Positions 26,890-34,598 are shown, counted from the stretch's first letter. The stretch is 64,000 bases of DNA from Pollutimonas sp963712655 (GCA_963712655.1 CAVQIT010000008.1:496001-560000); one strand, 5' to 3'. The notes: generated from the letters alone by a model not told the origin. A program made the numbers and translations.

Positions 26890-26907
26890 ATCTACCTATT
26901 AGTAGAT
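26890..26907. promoter_or_regulatory. Candidate TetR operator O1 upstream of the repeat protein
   Basis: ATCTACCTATTAGTAGAT has perfect 6-bp outer arms and shares the core CTACCTA-TAGTAG with the palindrome directly before the TetR gene at 28410-28976, and TCTACCTAT with a second site at 26986. It lies 144 bases before the repeat-protein start. Confidence 0.5.
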
Positions 26908-26953
26908 AAGATACGCTTCATGGATGGGGAGCAAGCAGTATTTCCCCAACCGC

Positions 26954-26976
26954 CGCGCCAAAAAGCGCGTTTTTTT
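26954..26976 (+). terminator. Intrinsic terminator inside the repeat-protein leader
   Basis: CGCGC, a 6-base loop CAAAAA, GCGCG and then seven T residues. It lies on the plus strand between operator-like sites O1 and O2 and before any coding sequence, so it would end a short transcript of roughly 80 bases starting near O1, or attenuate transcription into the repeat-protein gene. Confidence 0.5.
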
Positions 26977-26985
26977 GAACTTAGT

Positions 26986-27005
26986 TATCTACCTATACAT
27001 AGATA
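26986..27005. promoter_or_regulatory. Candidate TetR operator O2 upstream of the repeat protein
   Basis: TATCTACCTATACATAGATA has perfect TATCTA/TAGATA arms and shares TCTACCTAT and TAGAT with O1. It lies about 45 bases before the start codon at 27051, where a promoter would be expected. Confidence 0.5.
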
Positions 27006-27050
27006 GTTTTTGCAAACTTCCATTTACCGTTAATTGACAGGAACCCCATC

Positions 27051-27620
27051 ATGAAAACTCTTGCTTCCCTACTGCTGATTTCCGCAACTCTGGCCGGCAC
27101 CGCCGCCTACGCTCAAGAACCCTCGGTGAGCCGCGCACAAGTCGTGGCTGAATTACAAGCGGCCAGGGCCGCCGGACAATTGAGCGTCGGTGAACTCGAC
27201 TACCCGCCTGTCATCAGCCAAACCAGCTCGCTGACCCGTGAACAGGTCGTGGCCGAACTGCAAACGGCAAGGGCCACCGGGCAATTGAGCGCCGGCGAAC
27301 TCAGCTACCCGCTTGCCATCAACCCAACCAGCTCGTTGACCCGCGAACAGGTGCTGGCCGAACTGCAAACAGCAAAGGCCGCCGGACGATTGAGCGTCGG
27401 CGAGCTCGACTACCCGCCTGTCATCAGCCAGACCAGCTCGCTGACCCGTGAACAGGTCGTGGCCGAACTGCAAACGGCAAGGGCCACCGGGCAATTAAGC
27501 GCCGGCGAACTCAGCTACCCGCTTGCCATCAACCCGACCAGCTCGTTGACCCGCAAACAGGTGCTGGCCGAACTGCAAACGGCAAAGGCCGCCGGACAAT
27601 TGTCGCAACCAGCCGCCTGA
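27051..27620 (+). CDS. Secreted DUF4148-like protein of five 35-residue tandem repeats
   Basis: The 189-residue protein has a signal peptide (TLASLLLISATLAGTAAYA, cleaved near residue 21) and then only repeats at about 26-60, 61-95, 96-130, 131-165 and a truncated 166-189. Each begins like the DUF4148 motif (LTREQVVAELQTARATGQLS) and continues with GEL-YP and a TSS turn. Units 2 and 4 are identical in amino acids, so two-unit blocks of about 210 bp were duplicated recently. DUF4148 proteins in Burkholderiales are short periplasmic proteins with one motif; function unknown. AGGA precedes ATG 27051. Two operator-like sites and a leader terminator lie upstream. Confidence 0.85.
   Translation: MKTLASLLLISATLAGTAAYAQEPSVSRAQVVAELQAARAAGQLSVGELDYPPVISQTSSLTREQVVAELQTARATGQLSAGELSYPLAINPTSSLTREQVLAELQTAKAAGRLSVGELDYPPVISQTSSLTREQVVAELQTARATGQLSAGELSYPLAINPTSSLTRKQVLAELQTAKAAGQLSQPAA
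27126..27617 (+). repeat. Tandem 105-bp coding repeats (higher-order 210 bp)
   Basis: Five copies of a 105-base unit (35 codons), the last cut short. Alternate copies are nearly identical in DNA, giving a 210-bp higher-order period; the second block differs from the first at only a few positions. Such repeats can change number by slipped strand pairing, always in frame. Confidence 0.85.
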
Positions 27621-27661
27621 CCGACGCGTCGCGCGGCCAAGGACAATGGATGTTTCGCTCT

Positions 27662-27708
27662 GCGGGTCCGCCCTGCTCCGGCACGGCGGCCCGCTATTTT
27701 TCTTTTTT
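27662..27708 (+). terminator. Intrinsic terminator after the repeat protein
   Basis: GCGGGTCCGCC (27662-27672) pairs with GGCGGCCCGC (27685-27694) with one bulge, and is followed by TATTTTTCTTTTTT. It lies about 40 bases after the repeat-protein stop and before the TetR start. Confidence 0.7.
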
Positions 27709-27755
27709 CCAATAGGAGCCATTCGGCCTCTTGGGCACTTGGTAGCGTCCTTATC

Positions 27756-28328
27756 ATGAACAACGAAACCACCCGCACACAGATCATGCAACAAGCCGAG
27801 CGCCTGGTCCAGGAGCGCGGCTGCAACGGCTTCAGCTATCGCGACCTGGCTGCGTTGATTGGTATCAAAACCTCGAGCATCCACTATTACTTCCCGCAGA
27901 AAGAAGACTTGTTGCTGGCGGTCGTACGGCAATATCAGGCGCGCTGGCACGCGGCCATACAGGCCATCGACGCCGGGCTAAGCGCCGACGCCAAGCTGCG
28001 CATCTACGTCGACGTGCATCGGCAAGCCTTCTGTGACACCGAGCGTATCTGTCTGGCAGCCTCGTTGGCGGCCGACTTGGCGTCGCTGCCCGCCGGCGTG
28101 CGCCAAGCTGTGCAGGATTTTTATCGCATCAATGAAGACTGGCTGGCCCGGGTGCTGGACCAGGGCGCCCGCGAGGGCAGCCTGCGTGTACCGGGCGACA
28201 TTCGCACCGCGGCGCGCTCGATGTTCGCGGCACTGCAAGGCAGCTTGGTCGGCGCGCGCCTGTTCAAGAACAGCGGGCGCGTGGAAGATATGCTGCAGTC
28301 TGCGCTCAGCCTTCACGAATCAGCGTGA
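27756..28328 (+). CDS. TetR/AcrR-family regulator (first of a paralogous pair)
   Basis: The 190-residue protein has a TetR N-terminal DNA-binding domain at about 8-55 (QAERLVQERGCNGFSYRDLA, then IKTSSIHYYFPQKEDLLLAV). The C-terminal ligand domain has CLAASLAADLASLPAGVRQA with a Cys at the place where related NemR-like regulators carry redox-sensitive Cys. The gene at 28410-28976 is a convergent paralogue sharing GFSYRDLA, SIHYYFP and AADLASL. It follows the repeat protein on the same strand, separated by a terminator; no operator-like site lies directly before it. Confidence 0.9.
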   Translation: MNNETTRTQIMQQAERLVQERGCNGFSYRDLAALIGIKTSSIHYYFPQKEDLLLAVVRQYQARWHAAIQAIDAGLSADAKLRIYVDVHRQAFCDTERICLAASLAADLASLPAGVRQAVQDFYRINEDWLARVLDQGAREGSLRVPGDIRTAARSMFAALQGSLVGARLFKNSGRVEDMLQSALSLHESA

Positions 28329-28409
28329 AGGAAACGGATAGCAGGCGGCCTGTACGCGCCGTCCGCTTGTCTGGGCGCCGGGAAAAAACCGAAGCAGCCG
28401 GTCGACGCA

Positions 28410-28976
28410 TCAAGCCGGGCCAGGCCTGACCTGCACCGAGGCCACGACGTCGTGTAGCCGAGCCGGTTTCTGGAACAGACGCGAACCCATCAGGGCCCCC
28501 TGGAATGCCGCGAACAGGTAGCGCCCGGCAACCTCGGGGTCTCCAGACCAATGCAGGGTTCCATCGCGCTGGCCATCGGCAACGACCTTGGCCAGCCAGG
28601 TTTCGTGCGTGCGGAAAAACGCCTGCACGGCCTTGCGCGCACGGTCGGACAGCGACGCCAGATCGGCGGCCAGCATGCCGCACAGGCACACCTGATCGGT
28701 GGGTGTGCCCTCGAACAGCGCCGCATAGCGATCCAGGCGCTCTTTAGCGGGGAGCGTCGTGTCGATACCCTGCATCAGGTTGGCTTCCCGCGCAGCGTAG
28801 TTGTCGATGGCCTCGATGAGCAGGTCGTCTTTGCAGGGAAAGTAGTAATGGATGCTGGCCGTCTTGACGCCCACCCGGTCGGCCAGATCCCGGTAACTGA
28901 AGCCGTTATAGCCTCGTTGCCGGATAAGGGCCTGGGCGTGGCCCAGCAGTTGTTCGCGGGTGGTGGCGGTATTCAT
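28410..28976 (-). CDS. TetR/AcrR-family regulator (second of a paralogous pair)
   Basis: From ATG 28976 the protein has 188 residues: a TetR helix-turn-helix at about 8-55 (ALIRQRGYNGFSYRDLADRV, then KTASIHYYFPCKDDLL) and a ligand domain with CLCGMLAADLASLSDRARKA, whose Cys-x-Cys may sense electrophiles or oxidants. A 28-codon in-frame extension upstream is ruled out because it would run over the palindrome at 28989-29002, which looks like the operator. That site directly before the start suggests autorepression; related sites precede the repeat protein. Convergent with its paralogue, stops 82 bases apart. Confidence 0.9.
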   Translation of the reverse strand: MNTATTREQLLGHAQALIRQRGYNGFSYRDLADRVGVKTASIHYYFPCKDDLLIEAIDNYAAREANLMQGIDTTLPAKERLDRYAALFEGTPTDQVCLCGMLAADLASLSDRARKAVQAFFRTHETWLAKVVADGQRDGTLHWSGDPEVAGRYLFAAFQGALMGSRLFQKPARLHDVVASVQVRPGPA

Positions 28977-28988
28977 GCCGCGATTGTT

Positions 28989-29002
28989 ACCTACTAGTAG
29001 GT
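28989..29002. promoter_or_regulatory. Candidate TetR operator O3 (perfect 14-bp palindrome)
   Basis: ACCTACTAGTAGGT is identical on both strands and lies 13 bases before the tetR start at 28976 on the minus strand. It shares the ACCTA-TAGTAG core with O1. Strong candidate for the TetR's own binding site. Confidence 0.65.
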
Positions 29003-29132
29003 TAGGAGTCAAGGCGGGATCATCCCGCATACGCCCGCGCTTCTGTGGCGGACACCCCATGCTTGCGGCTAGCTACCAAGCGAGCCTGGCATTGCGTCTC
29101 AATTTCCGAACGGCTTGGTGGGGCCGATCTTT

Positions 29133-30596
29133 CTAAGCGCCTCCCGAGCCGCCGGCTTTCGCCGCGGTCGGCGCCAAAGTCATCGCGGCGGTAAAGGCGC
29201 CGCCGATCGAGGTCGCCGCGGCCACGGCGAGGCCAACTTCATAGCCGGACGCGAAAGACGCGACGCCGGCGGCCAGCGCCACCCCGGCAAGCTGCGCAAT
29301 CCGGCTCGCCGCATTGTTGATGCCGGAGGCAAGCCCCTCGTCCGCTTGGTCAACGCTCGACATGACGGAGGCGGTAAGCGGCGCCACGAGCACGGCGAAG
29401 GACAGGCCGAGCAGCGTCATGGGCACGATCACGCCAAGCATCAGGGACTCTTCCCGGCCGAGCGCCATCCAGGCATAGGCGAGCGCCGCAGTTGCCGGTC
29501 CTGCGATGAGCATGGTCCGCGCGCCGACTTTATCCGCCAACCCGCCGAAAACCCTCGACAGGAGTCCGACGCCAAGCGAGAAAGGCAGGAATGCCAGCCC
29601 GGCATCGGTCGAAGACAGGGCTCGACGGTCGACGAGATCGAAGGGCAGCAGGAAGAACATGATCGAAAGCCCCGCATAAATCATCAGAGTCGCGACGTTC
29701 AGCCCCAGGAAGGCGCGATTCTCCACCAGGCGGGGTGGCGTCATAGGATGTTCGCTTCGGCGCTCCCAGAACGCGTAAGCGGTGAGTCCGGCAATCCCGA
29801 GCCCGGCGACGATCGCGAGCACCGTACCCGACTGCGCTGGAGCGCCCGCGGTGGCCTGAGCTTCGCTGGGACCGATCTGGCTGAGCGCCCAAGCAAGCAC
29901 CCCGAGCGCCGCAGCGAGGGTCGCGGCGCCGATTATGTCGAACTGGCGTTGCTCGCGGCGATCCTCCGGCGCGAAGATCAGCAGAATCGCCACCGCGACG
30001 AGCGCGAGCGGCGGGTTGATCCAGAACACGGACGGCCAGCCGAAGGTCTCCGTCAGCCACCCGCCCAGGACAGGGCCGCCGGCGGTAGTCAGGGCCGAGG
30101 CCGCCGCCCACACCCCGATCGCCCGGTTCCGCTCCTCGCGGGGATAGGTGGCCCCGATCAGGGCGAGGCTGGCGGGAGTAACGATCGCCGCGGACATTCC
30201 CTGCACGACGCGGGCGGCGATCAGCCAGCCAGGCGAAGGCGCCAGCGCGCAAGCGGCCGACGCCAGGCCGAACAAAATGCAGCCAAGCCCAAGCATGCGC
30301 GCCTTACCGTAAACGTCGGCGAGCGCGCCACCGATCAATGTCAGAGAGGCCAGCGCCAGCACATACCCATTGAGAATCCATTGGACAGAGGCAAGGTCCG
30401 CTCCGAAATCGGCACGCAATCTCGGCAACGCGACGGTCAGCGCGGACCCGTCGATGAATGCCATCGAGGACGCGAGCACACAGGCGGCAAGCACCATGCG
30501 CCGGCGCCGGGGCGTCGTTTCGCGCCCCAGTTCTCGCGGAGAAGGCTGCGCATCGATGACGCCGCGACTGCACGGCTCTACAAAAGGTTGCGCCAT
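29133..30596 (-). CDS. MFS multidrug exporter, DHA2 (EmrB/QacA) type
   Basis: The 487-residue protein fits the 14-helix DHA2 class. The first helix has VLASSMAFIDGSALTVALP with the D1 motif, followed by QWILNGYVLALASLTLIGG, the A motif ALADVYGKARMLGLG, R-V-Q-G in RVVQGMSAAIVTPASLALI, and the C motif region TTAGGPVLGGWL. GGAGG lies about 8 bases before ATG 30596. It probably exports hydrophobic drugs or organic compounds using the proton gradient. An AraC regulator is transcribed toward it 60 bases upstream on the same strand. Confidence 0.9.
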   Translation of the reverse strand: MAQPFVEPCSRGVIDAQPSPRELGRETTPRRRRMVLAACVLASSMAFIDGSALTVALPRLRADFGADLASVQWILNGYVLALASLTLIGGALADVYGKARMLGLGCILFGLASAACALAPSPGWLIAARVVQGMSAAIVTPASLALIGATYPREERNRAIGVWAAASALTTAGGPVLGGWLTETFGWPSVFWINPPLALVAVAILLIFAPEDRREQRQFDIIGAATLAAALGVLAWALSQIGPSEAQATAGAPAQSGTVLAIVAGLGIAGLTAYAFWERRSEHPMTPPRLVENRAFLGLNVATLMIYAGLSIMFFLLPFDLVDRRALSSTDAGLAFLPFSLGVGLLSRVFGGLADKVGARTMLIAGPATAALAYAWMALGREESLMLGVIVPMTLLGLSFAVLVAPLTASVMSSVDQADEGLASGINNAASRIAQLAGVALAAGVASFASGYEVGLAVAAATSIGGAFTAAMTLAPTAAKAGGSGGA

Positions 30597-30655
30597 TCGC
30601 TCATCCTCCGCTGTTCGTCAGTTCTTTGCCGATGATTTGTGTTGCTTGATCTCCG

Positions 30656-31609
30656 CTATCCTTTCGCAGTCACTGTGAACATACGGCGAAAGCCGCTCGG
30701 GTCCATTCCGTGAAGTTGACTGAACGCGAGAGAAAAATTGCTCCTGCTTGAGAACCCTACACGTTTAGCGACTTCAGCCACCGGAAGCGCCGTGGTAACC
30801 AATAGCTCACTCGCGCGCCGCAGCCGCACTAGCTTGACCAAGCTCATGGGCGATTGATCAAAGGCGCGCCGGAATGCGGCGGCAAACGCTGAACGGCTCA
30901 TGCCCGCGATCATCGCCAGACTGTCTACCGTATAGGCAACGGCAGGCTGTTCGAAAATAGCGTGCAATGCGCGACTCAACCGCGTGTCGGCCACACCGGC
31001 CAGCCACGGCAATGACGAGGCATCGAACTCGATCCAGCGCCGCAACGCCAGCACCAGGCATTGCTTTAGCAATGCCTCAGTCAGCACACGTGACCCTACT
31101 CCCGGCCGGGCCAACTCCGCCAGCAACATCACAAACTGGTCTCGCAACCCGTCGCCGCCGTCAAAGCGCACTACCAGCGGCTCGCCCAACGAAATGAAAA
31201 GGTCCGACCCGCCGGCCAATCCCACGCGAATTTCACCGCATGCCGTGATGATGCCTTGCTGACCTTCGCCGACGGTCAACGTCGGAACGGACTCGCGCGA
31301 TGATGCTCCGCACAAGCTCGCACGATGCTCGATCTGGGCCGAATTTGGCGAATCGCTTTCGATACGATACGCAACCCCCGGCGCCAGGAGTACAAAAGTG
31401 TGCGGCTCAAGCTGAATAGGCGGTGCGCCATGAGCAACCAGAGCGCCAACACCCTCCAGGCAGTAATGCAGACTCGCCGTCTTGCAGGCGTCGAGGCGCA
31501 TACCCCAGCCATCGCGTATGTCGCAGACCGTGAAGTGGATCACACCGATATCAAGGGCGGCCAGCAAATGATCCAAGGCCATGTGCACGGATGAGGGCAA
31601 TTTAAACAT
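30656..31609 (-). CDS. AraC-family regulator with cupin-type sensor (AraC_binding_2/6 type)
   Basis: The 317-residue protein has an N-terminal cupin-like region (SLHYCLEGVGALVAHG, QLEPHTFVLLAPGVAYRI) and a C-terminal pair of helix-turn-helices (VDSLAMIAGMSRSAFAAAFR; VAEVAKRVGFSSRSNFSLAF, then SGFRRMFT). The layout matches regulators next to exporter genes. It is co-directional with the MFS exporter 60 bases downstream and probably activates it. ATG 31609 is used; no strong ribosome site is visible. The AraC gene at 46971 shares the general layout. Confidence 0.88.
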   Translation of the reverse strand: MFKLPSSVHMALDHLLAALDIGVIHFTVCDIRDGWGMRLDACKTASLHYCLEGVGALVAHGAPPIQLEPHTFVLLAPGVAYRIESDSPNSAQIEHRASLCGASSRESVPTLTVGEGQQGIITACGEIRVGLAGGSDLFISLGEPLVVRFDGGDGLRDQFVMLLAELARPGVGSRVLTEALLKQCLVLALRRWIEFDASSLPWLAGVADTRLSRALHAIFEQPAVAYTVDSLAMIAGMSRSAFAAAFRRAFDQSPMSLVKLVRLRRASELLVTTALPVAEVAKRVGFSSRSNFSLAFSQLHGMDPSGFRRMFTVTAKG

Positions 31610-31667
31610 GCGGGCGAGTATGAGGGCAATCCGATTAGGTTTATGGGCACAATTCGAATATATGGAT

Positions 31668-31895
31668 GATTAAGAACCAACTTGAGACTAAACGGAACAC
31701 AGACGAAGCTATGATGAGTCCTTCACTAGTCGTGAAGAGAAGGAGAAAGAATCATGCATTTCCCTTATTCATCGCCGACGCGGTTTCCAGCGCGATTGCC
31801 ATGACGGCCGCATACGTCTGGACTCAGTTCTATCCGCTGCCGGACAACTGAAATCGTCAACGAACGCTATCGGCTCACCAACGCAGACGCCGGCC
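31668..31895 (+). pseudogene. Broken duplicate of the cytochrome P460 gene at 33294
   Basis: This stretch repeats the flanks and ends of the P460 locus at 33207-33925. Shared parts are the upstream leader (CGGAACAC, ATGATGAG/ATGAGC block, GGAGAAAGAATCATG), the signal-peptide codons, and then directly the last codons GTCTGGACTCAGTTCTATCC with the following ACAACTGAAATCGTCAACGA. About 500 bases of the middle, including the heme motif, are missing. The copied ATG at 31754 is also out of frame by one base and stops after 16 codons. It shows that the locus was duplicated and one copy collapsed. Confidence 0.8.
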
Positions 31896-32017
31896 GCCGG
31901 CAAGGCGCTGTTCGACCTTCGGAAGCTATCCATGGCCCCTGGCATTGGATGTCGAACGGGCTTTCCATCCCTGCAACATTTCCAGCAATGAGACTCATGA
32001 CCGAGGAGGCAATTTCC

Positions 32018-32173
32018 ATGAAACTGAGAAGCTACGGCCATTCCGTATTTCGCATCGAGGCGGGCGCGGCCAAGATCCCGATCGATCCGTTTCCGCCCAA
32101 TAACCTGCCCAGGGACCACGGATGGATCGGCTGCCGTGCAGGCGCGGACTCGACACAGGGAGGTGGACGATGA
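32018..32173 (+). pseudogene. Truncated N-terminus of a UPF0173/metallo-beta-lactamase-fold hydrolase
   Basis: GAGGAGG precedes ATG 32018. The first 30 residues (KLRSYGHSVFRIEAGAAKIP, then IDPFPPN) match the start of UPF0173 metal-dependent hydrolases, which normally have about 230 residues and a HxHxDH motif. Here the frame stops after 51 codons and no HxHxDH occurs. The stop overlaps the next gene's start as ATGA at 32170-32173, so the fragment may still couple translation to the oxidoreductase. Confidence 0.55.
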
Positions 32174-33087
32174 AGGCGATCATTGTGACGGACCAGGCTG
32201 CGGGAACAGCCGGGATGATGCTGGTGGAGCGGCCCGAGCCGCAGGCAGCGGGGAACGACGTCGTCGTTCAGGTCCATGCGTCGGGATTCACCTCGGGTGA
32301 GCTGGCGTGGCCCTCGAACTGGACCGATCGCCTCGGCCGTGACCGGACGCCGTCGATTCCCGGCCACGAAGTGGCCGGAGTGGTCAGCGCCCTGGGCTAT
32401 GGCACGACGGGGCTGTCGGTGGGACAGCGCGTGTTCGGCCTCACGGACTGGACTCGCGACGGCACGCTGGCGGAGTATGTGGCCGTCGAGGCGCGTAACC
32501 TCGCGCCGCTGCCGGGCGACGTCGACTTCACGGTGGGCGCGAGCCTGGCGATCCCGGGCCTGACCGCGTGGCAGGGACTGTTCGAGCACGGCCGCCTTCA
32601 GGTGGGGCAGAGCGTCCTCGTGCACGGCGCGGCCGGCGCAGTCGGTTCAATGGTGGCGCAGCTCGCACGTGAGGCCGGCGCCTACGTCATCGGCACTGGA
32701 CGCGCCGGCGACCGTCAGACGGCGATCGACTTCGGCGCGCAGGAGTTCGTCGACCTCGAGAACGATGCCCTGGAAGATGTCGGCGGCGTCGATCTGGTGT
32801 TCGATGTCATCGGCGGCGACATCGGGAAGCGGTCCGCAGGCCTGATTCGAGCCGGAGGAACGCTGGTGACCATCGCTGGGCCGCCCGAGGCGCGGCCCGC
32901 CGACGGCCTGGCGGTCGACTTCGTTGTCGTGTCCGATCGCGCCCAACTAAGTGAGATCGTCCGACGGGTGCGGGACGGACGGCTGCGGCCGAACATCGGC
33001 AACGTCTCGACCCTTGACGACGCCGTCGCCGCCTTCAACCCGACCGAGCGGATCAAGGGGAAGACGATCGTCCGCGTTCGTCCGTAA
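32170..33087 (+). CDS. Zinc-independent quinone-oxidoreductase-type MDR dehydrogenase
   Basis: The 305-residue protein is a medium-chain reductase: an N-terminal GroES-like domain (VVVQVHASGFTSGELAWPSN; IPGHEVAGVVSALG) and a Rossmann domain with SVLVHGAAGAVGSMVAQLAR, the NADPH-type motif. The structural and catalytic zinc ligands of alcohol dehydrogenases are absent, as in quinone or enone reductases. GGAGGTGG precedes ATG 32170, which overlaps the stop of a truncated hydrolase. It lies 200 bases before the P460 genes, next to duplicated sequence, and may be co-mobilised material. Confidence 0.88.
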   Translation: MKAIIVTDQAAGTAGMMLVERPEPQAAGNDVVVQVHASGFTSGELAWPSNWTDRLGRDRTPSIPGHEVAGVVSALGYGTTGLSVGQRVFGLTDWTRDGTLAEYVAVEARNLAPLPGDVDFTVGASLAIPGLTAWQGLFEHGRLQVGQSVLVHGAAGAVGSMVAQLAREAGAYVIGTGRAGDRQTAIDFGAQEFVDLENDALEDVGGVDLVFDVIGGDIGKRSAGLIRAGGTLVTIAGPPEARPADGLAVDFVVVSDRAQLSEIVRRVRDGRLRPNIGNVSTLDDAVAAFNPTERIKGKTIVRVRP

Positions 33088-33293
33088 GGACGCGAGGCGC
33101 ACCGCGCATACATCCCGTTACAGCGGCGCGTTCGAGTGTGCCGAAGATAGGTGCGTCGAAGGTGGGCTCGAATGGCGAATCAGTCGGCCGATTGGAACAT
33201 AAGGACGAAACAGAACCAATTCGAGACCACGCGGAACACTGACAACGCTACGATGAGCCCTTAACTAAATTGTGGAGAGGAGGAGAAAGAATC

Positions 33294-33890
33294 ATGCGTA
33301 TTTCCTTATTGATTGCCGCCGCGGTTTCCAGCACGCTTGTCATGTCAGCCGCATTCGCCCAGCCCGGATCCAATGACGACAGCGCACAGGCGAGAAAGCG
33401 CTATCTCCCCGAATATACGAAATCGGGCGATCTGATCCTGCCGAAGAATTTCCAGGAGTGGGTGTACGTCGGCTCACCGCTCACTCCCAACGCGCTCAAC
33501 GGCGGCAAGGCCAATTTTCCTGAATTTCACAACGTCTACATCGAGCCCGGCTCCTACGCGATTTACAAGAAGACAGGTGAATTCCCGGAGGGAACAATCT
33601 TCTTCAAGGAACTGCAGTTGACGCTCCCGGGCCAGAATCCGGACGGATCACGCACCGAAGCATCCGGGCGCGGCTACTTTCCCGGAAAGTTGAATGGCGC
33701 GGACGTGACTGTCAAGGATTCCAAGCGCTATGCCGCCACCGGAGGCTGGGGCTACTACAACTTCAATCACCACGAGCCGAAGGCAGCGACGGCCAAGGCG
33801 AAGCCCAAAGCCGAATGTGCGTTCTGCCACATGGCGAGTGCCAAGAAAGACGACGTCTGGACTCAGTTCTATCCGCTGCTGGACAACTGA
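33294..33890 (+). CDS. Cytochrome P460-family c-type heme protein (first)
   Basis: The 198-residue protein has a signal peptide (SLLIAAAVSSTLVMSAAFA) and a P460 domain: LPKNFQEWVYVGSPLTP, then FHNVYIEPGSYAIYKKTGEF and PEGTIFFKELQ. The C-terminal CAFCH (C-x-x-C-H) near residue 180 binds heme c and needs the Ccm system, encoded 1.8 kb downstream. In known P460 proteins a Lys cross-links to the heme and the protein oxidises hydroxylamine or related nitrogen species; which Lys would do so here cannot be read. GAGGAGGAG precedes ATG 33294. It is followed after 46 bases by a second P460 gene. Confidence 0.88.
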   Translation: MRISLLIAAAVSSTLVMSAAFAQPGSNDDSAQARKRYLPEYTKSGDLILPKNFQEWVYVGSPLTPNALNGGKANFPEFHNVYIEPGSYAIYKKTGEFPEGTIFFKELQLTLPGQNPDGSRTEASGRGYFPGKLNGADVTVKDSKRYAATGGWGYYNFNHHEPKAATAKAKPKAECAFCHMASAKKDDVWTQFYPLLDN

Positions 33891-33936
33891 AATCGTCAAC
33901 GAACACTACCCGTTCACCAACACAGGGAATAGCGCC

Positions 33937-34515
33937 ATGAGAATCATCAGTGCCTTGGGCGTCGCCTTGGTGGGATTGTCGATGATGGTCGACGTCACTG
34001 CCTATGGGAAGACCGACACGCCCTCACCGTACGCAGGAGCGACCGCGGCTGTTGTCGACGACAAGGGAAATATGCACGTGCCCGCCGACTACCAGACTGT
34101 TTATCAGATGCTGGGCAGTTGGGCGGTGGCTGCGGACAATGGCCCGGGTTCAAAGGGGATGCACGTGGTCTATGCATCTCCTGGAACCATCGCCGCATAC
34201 CGCAAGACCGGGCACTTTCCCGATGGCACTGTTCTCGTGAAAGAAGTGTTCGAGGCGACCACTAAACCCATGACAACCGGAACCGTAAGCAGTGCCGGCA
34301 CCCTTTCCGGCTGGTTCGTCATGGTGAAAGACGACGTCGGCCGATTCCCAAAAAACAAGCTTTGGGGCGACGGCTGGGGTTGGGCCTGGTTCGATGCAGG
34401 CAATCCCAAAAAAACCACATCCACGGACTACAAGAAAGACTGTCAGTCCTGCCACGTGCCGGCGCAAGCGTCAGACTGGATCTATACCCACGGTTATCCG
34501 CCGCTGAACCGATAG
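33937..34515 (+). CDS. Cytochrome P460-family c-type heme protein (second)
   Basis: The 192-residue protein opens with a hydrophobic export signal (ISALGVALVGLSMMVDVTA) and carries the same fold: VPADYQTVYQMLGSWAV, GMHVVYASPGTIAAYRKTGH, FPDGTVLVKEVFE and a C-terminal CQSCH heme motif. It is diverged from the first P460 gene, so this is an old paralogous pair, not a recent copy. A longer upstream frame exists but overlaps the first P460 gene; ATG 33937 is followed by the signal peptide. A strong hairpin and msrB follow. Confidence 0.87.
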   Translation: MRIISALGVALVGLSMMVDVTAYGKTDTPSPYAGATAAVVDDKGNMHVPADYQTVYQMLGSWAVAADNGPGSKGMHVVYASPGTIAAYRKTGHFPDGTVLVKEVFEATTKPMTTGTVSSAGTLSGWFVMVKDDVGRFPKNKLWGDGWGWAWFDAGNPKKTTSTDYKKDCQSCHVPAQASDWIYTHGYPPLNR

Positions 34516-34544
34516 GCGGGGCAACCAAGGACGATGCATTTATC

Positions 34545-34577
34545 TTGAGAGCCGACAGCAACCCGCTCGGCTCTCAA
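34545..34577 (+). other. Perfect 11-bp hairpin between P460 and msrB
   Basis: TTGAGAGCCGA (34545-34555) pairs perfectly with TCGGCTCTCAA (34567-34577) over an 11-base loop. No T-tract follows, so it could be a partial terminator, an RNA processing or stability element setting different levels of P460 and Msr, or an operator. The msrB ribosome site (GGGAGG) lies about 10 bases beyond. Confidence 0.55.
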
Positions 34578-34598
34578 ACATAGCATGGGAGGCTCATT

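Noticed and set aside
29115..30635. Open frame of 506 codons on the plus strand, rich in Arg/Gly/His
   Set aside because: Exactly opposite the MFS exporter, whose motifs are clear; composition typical of an antisense frame.
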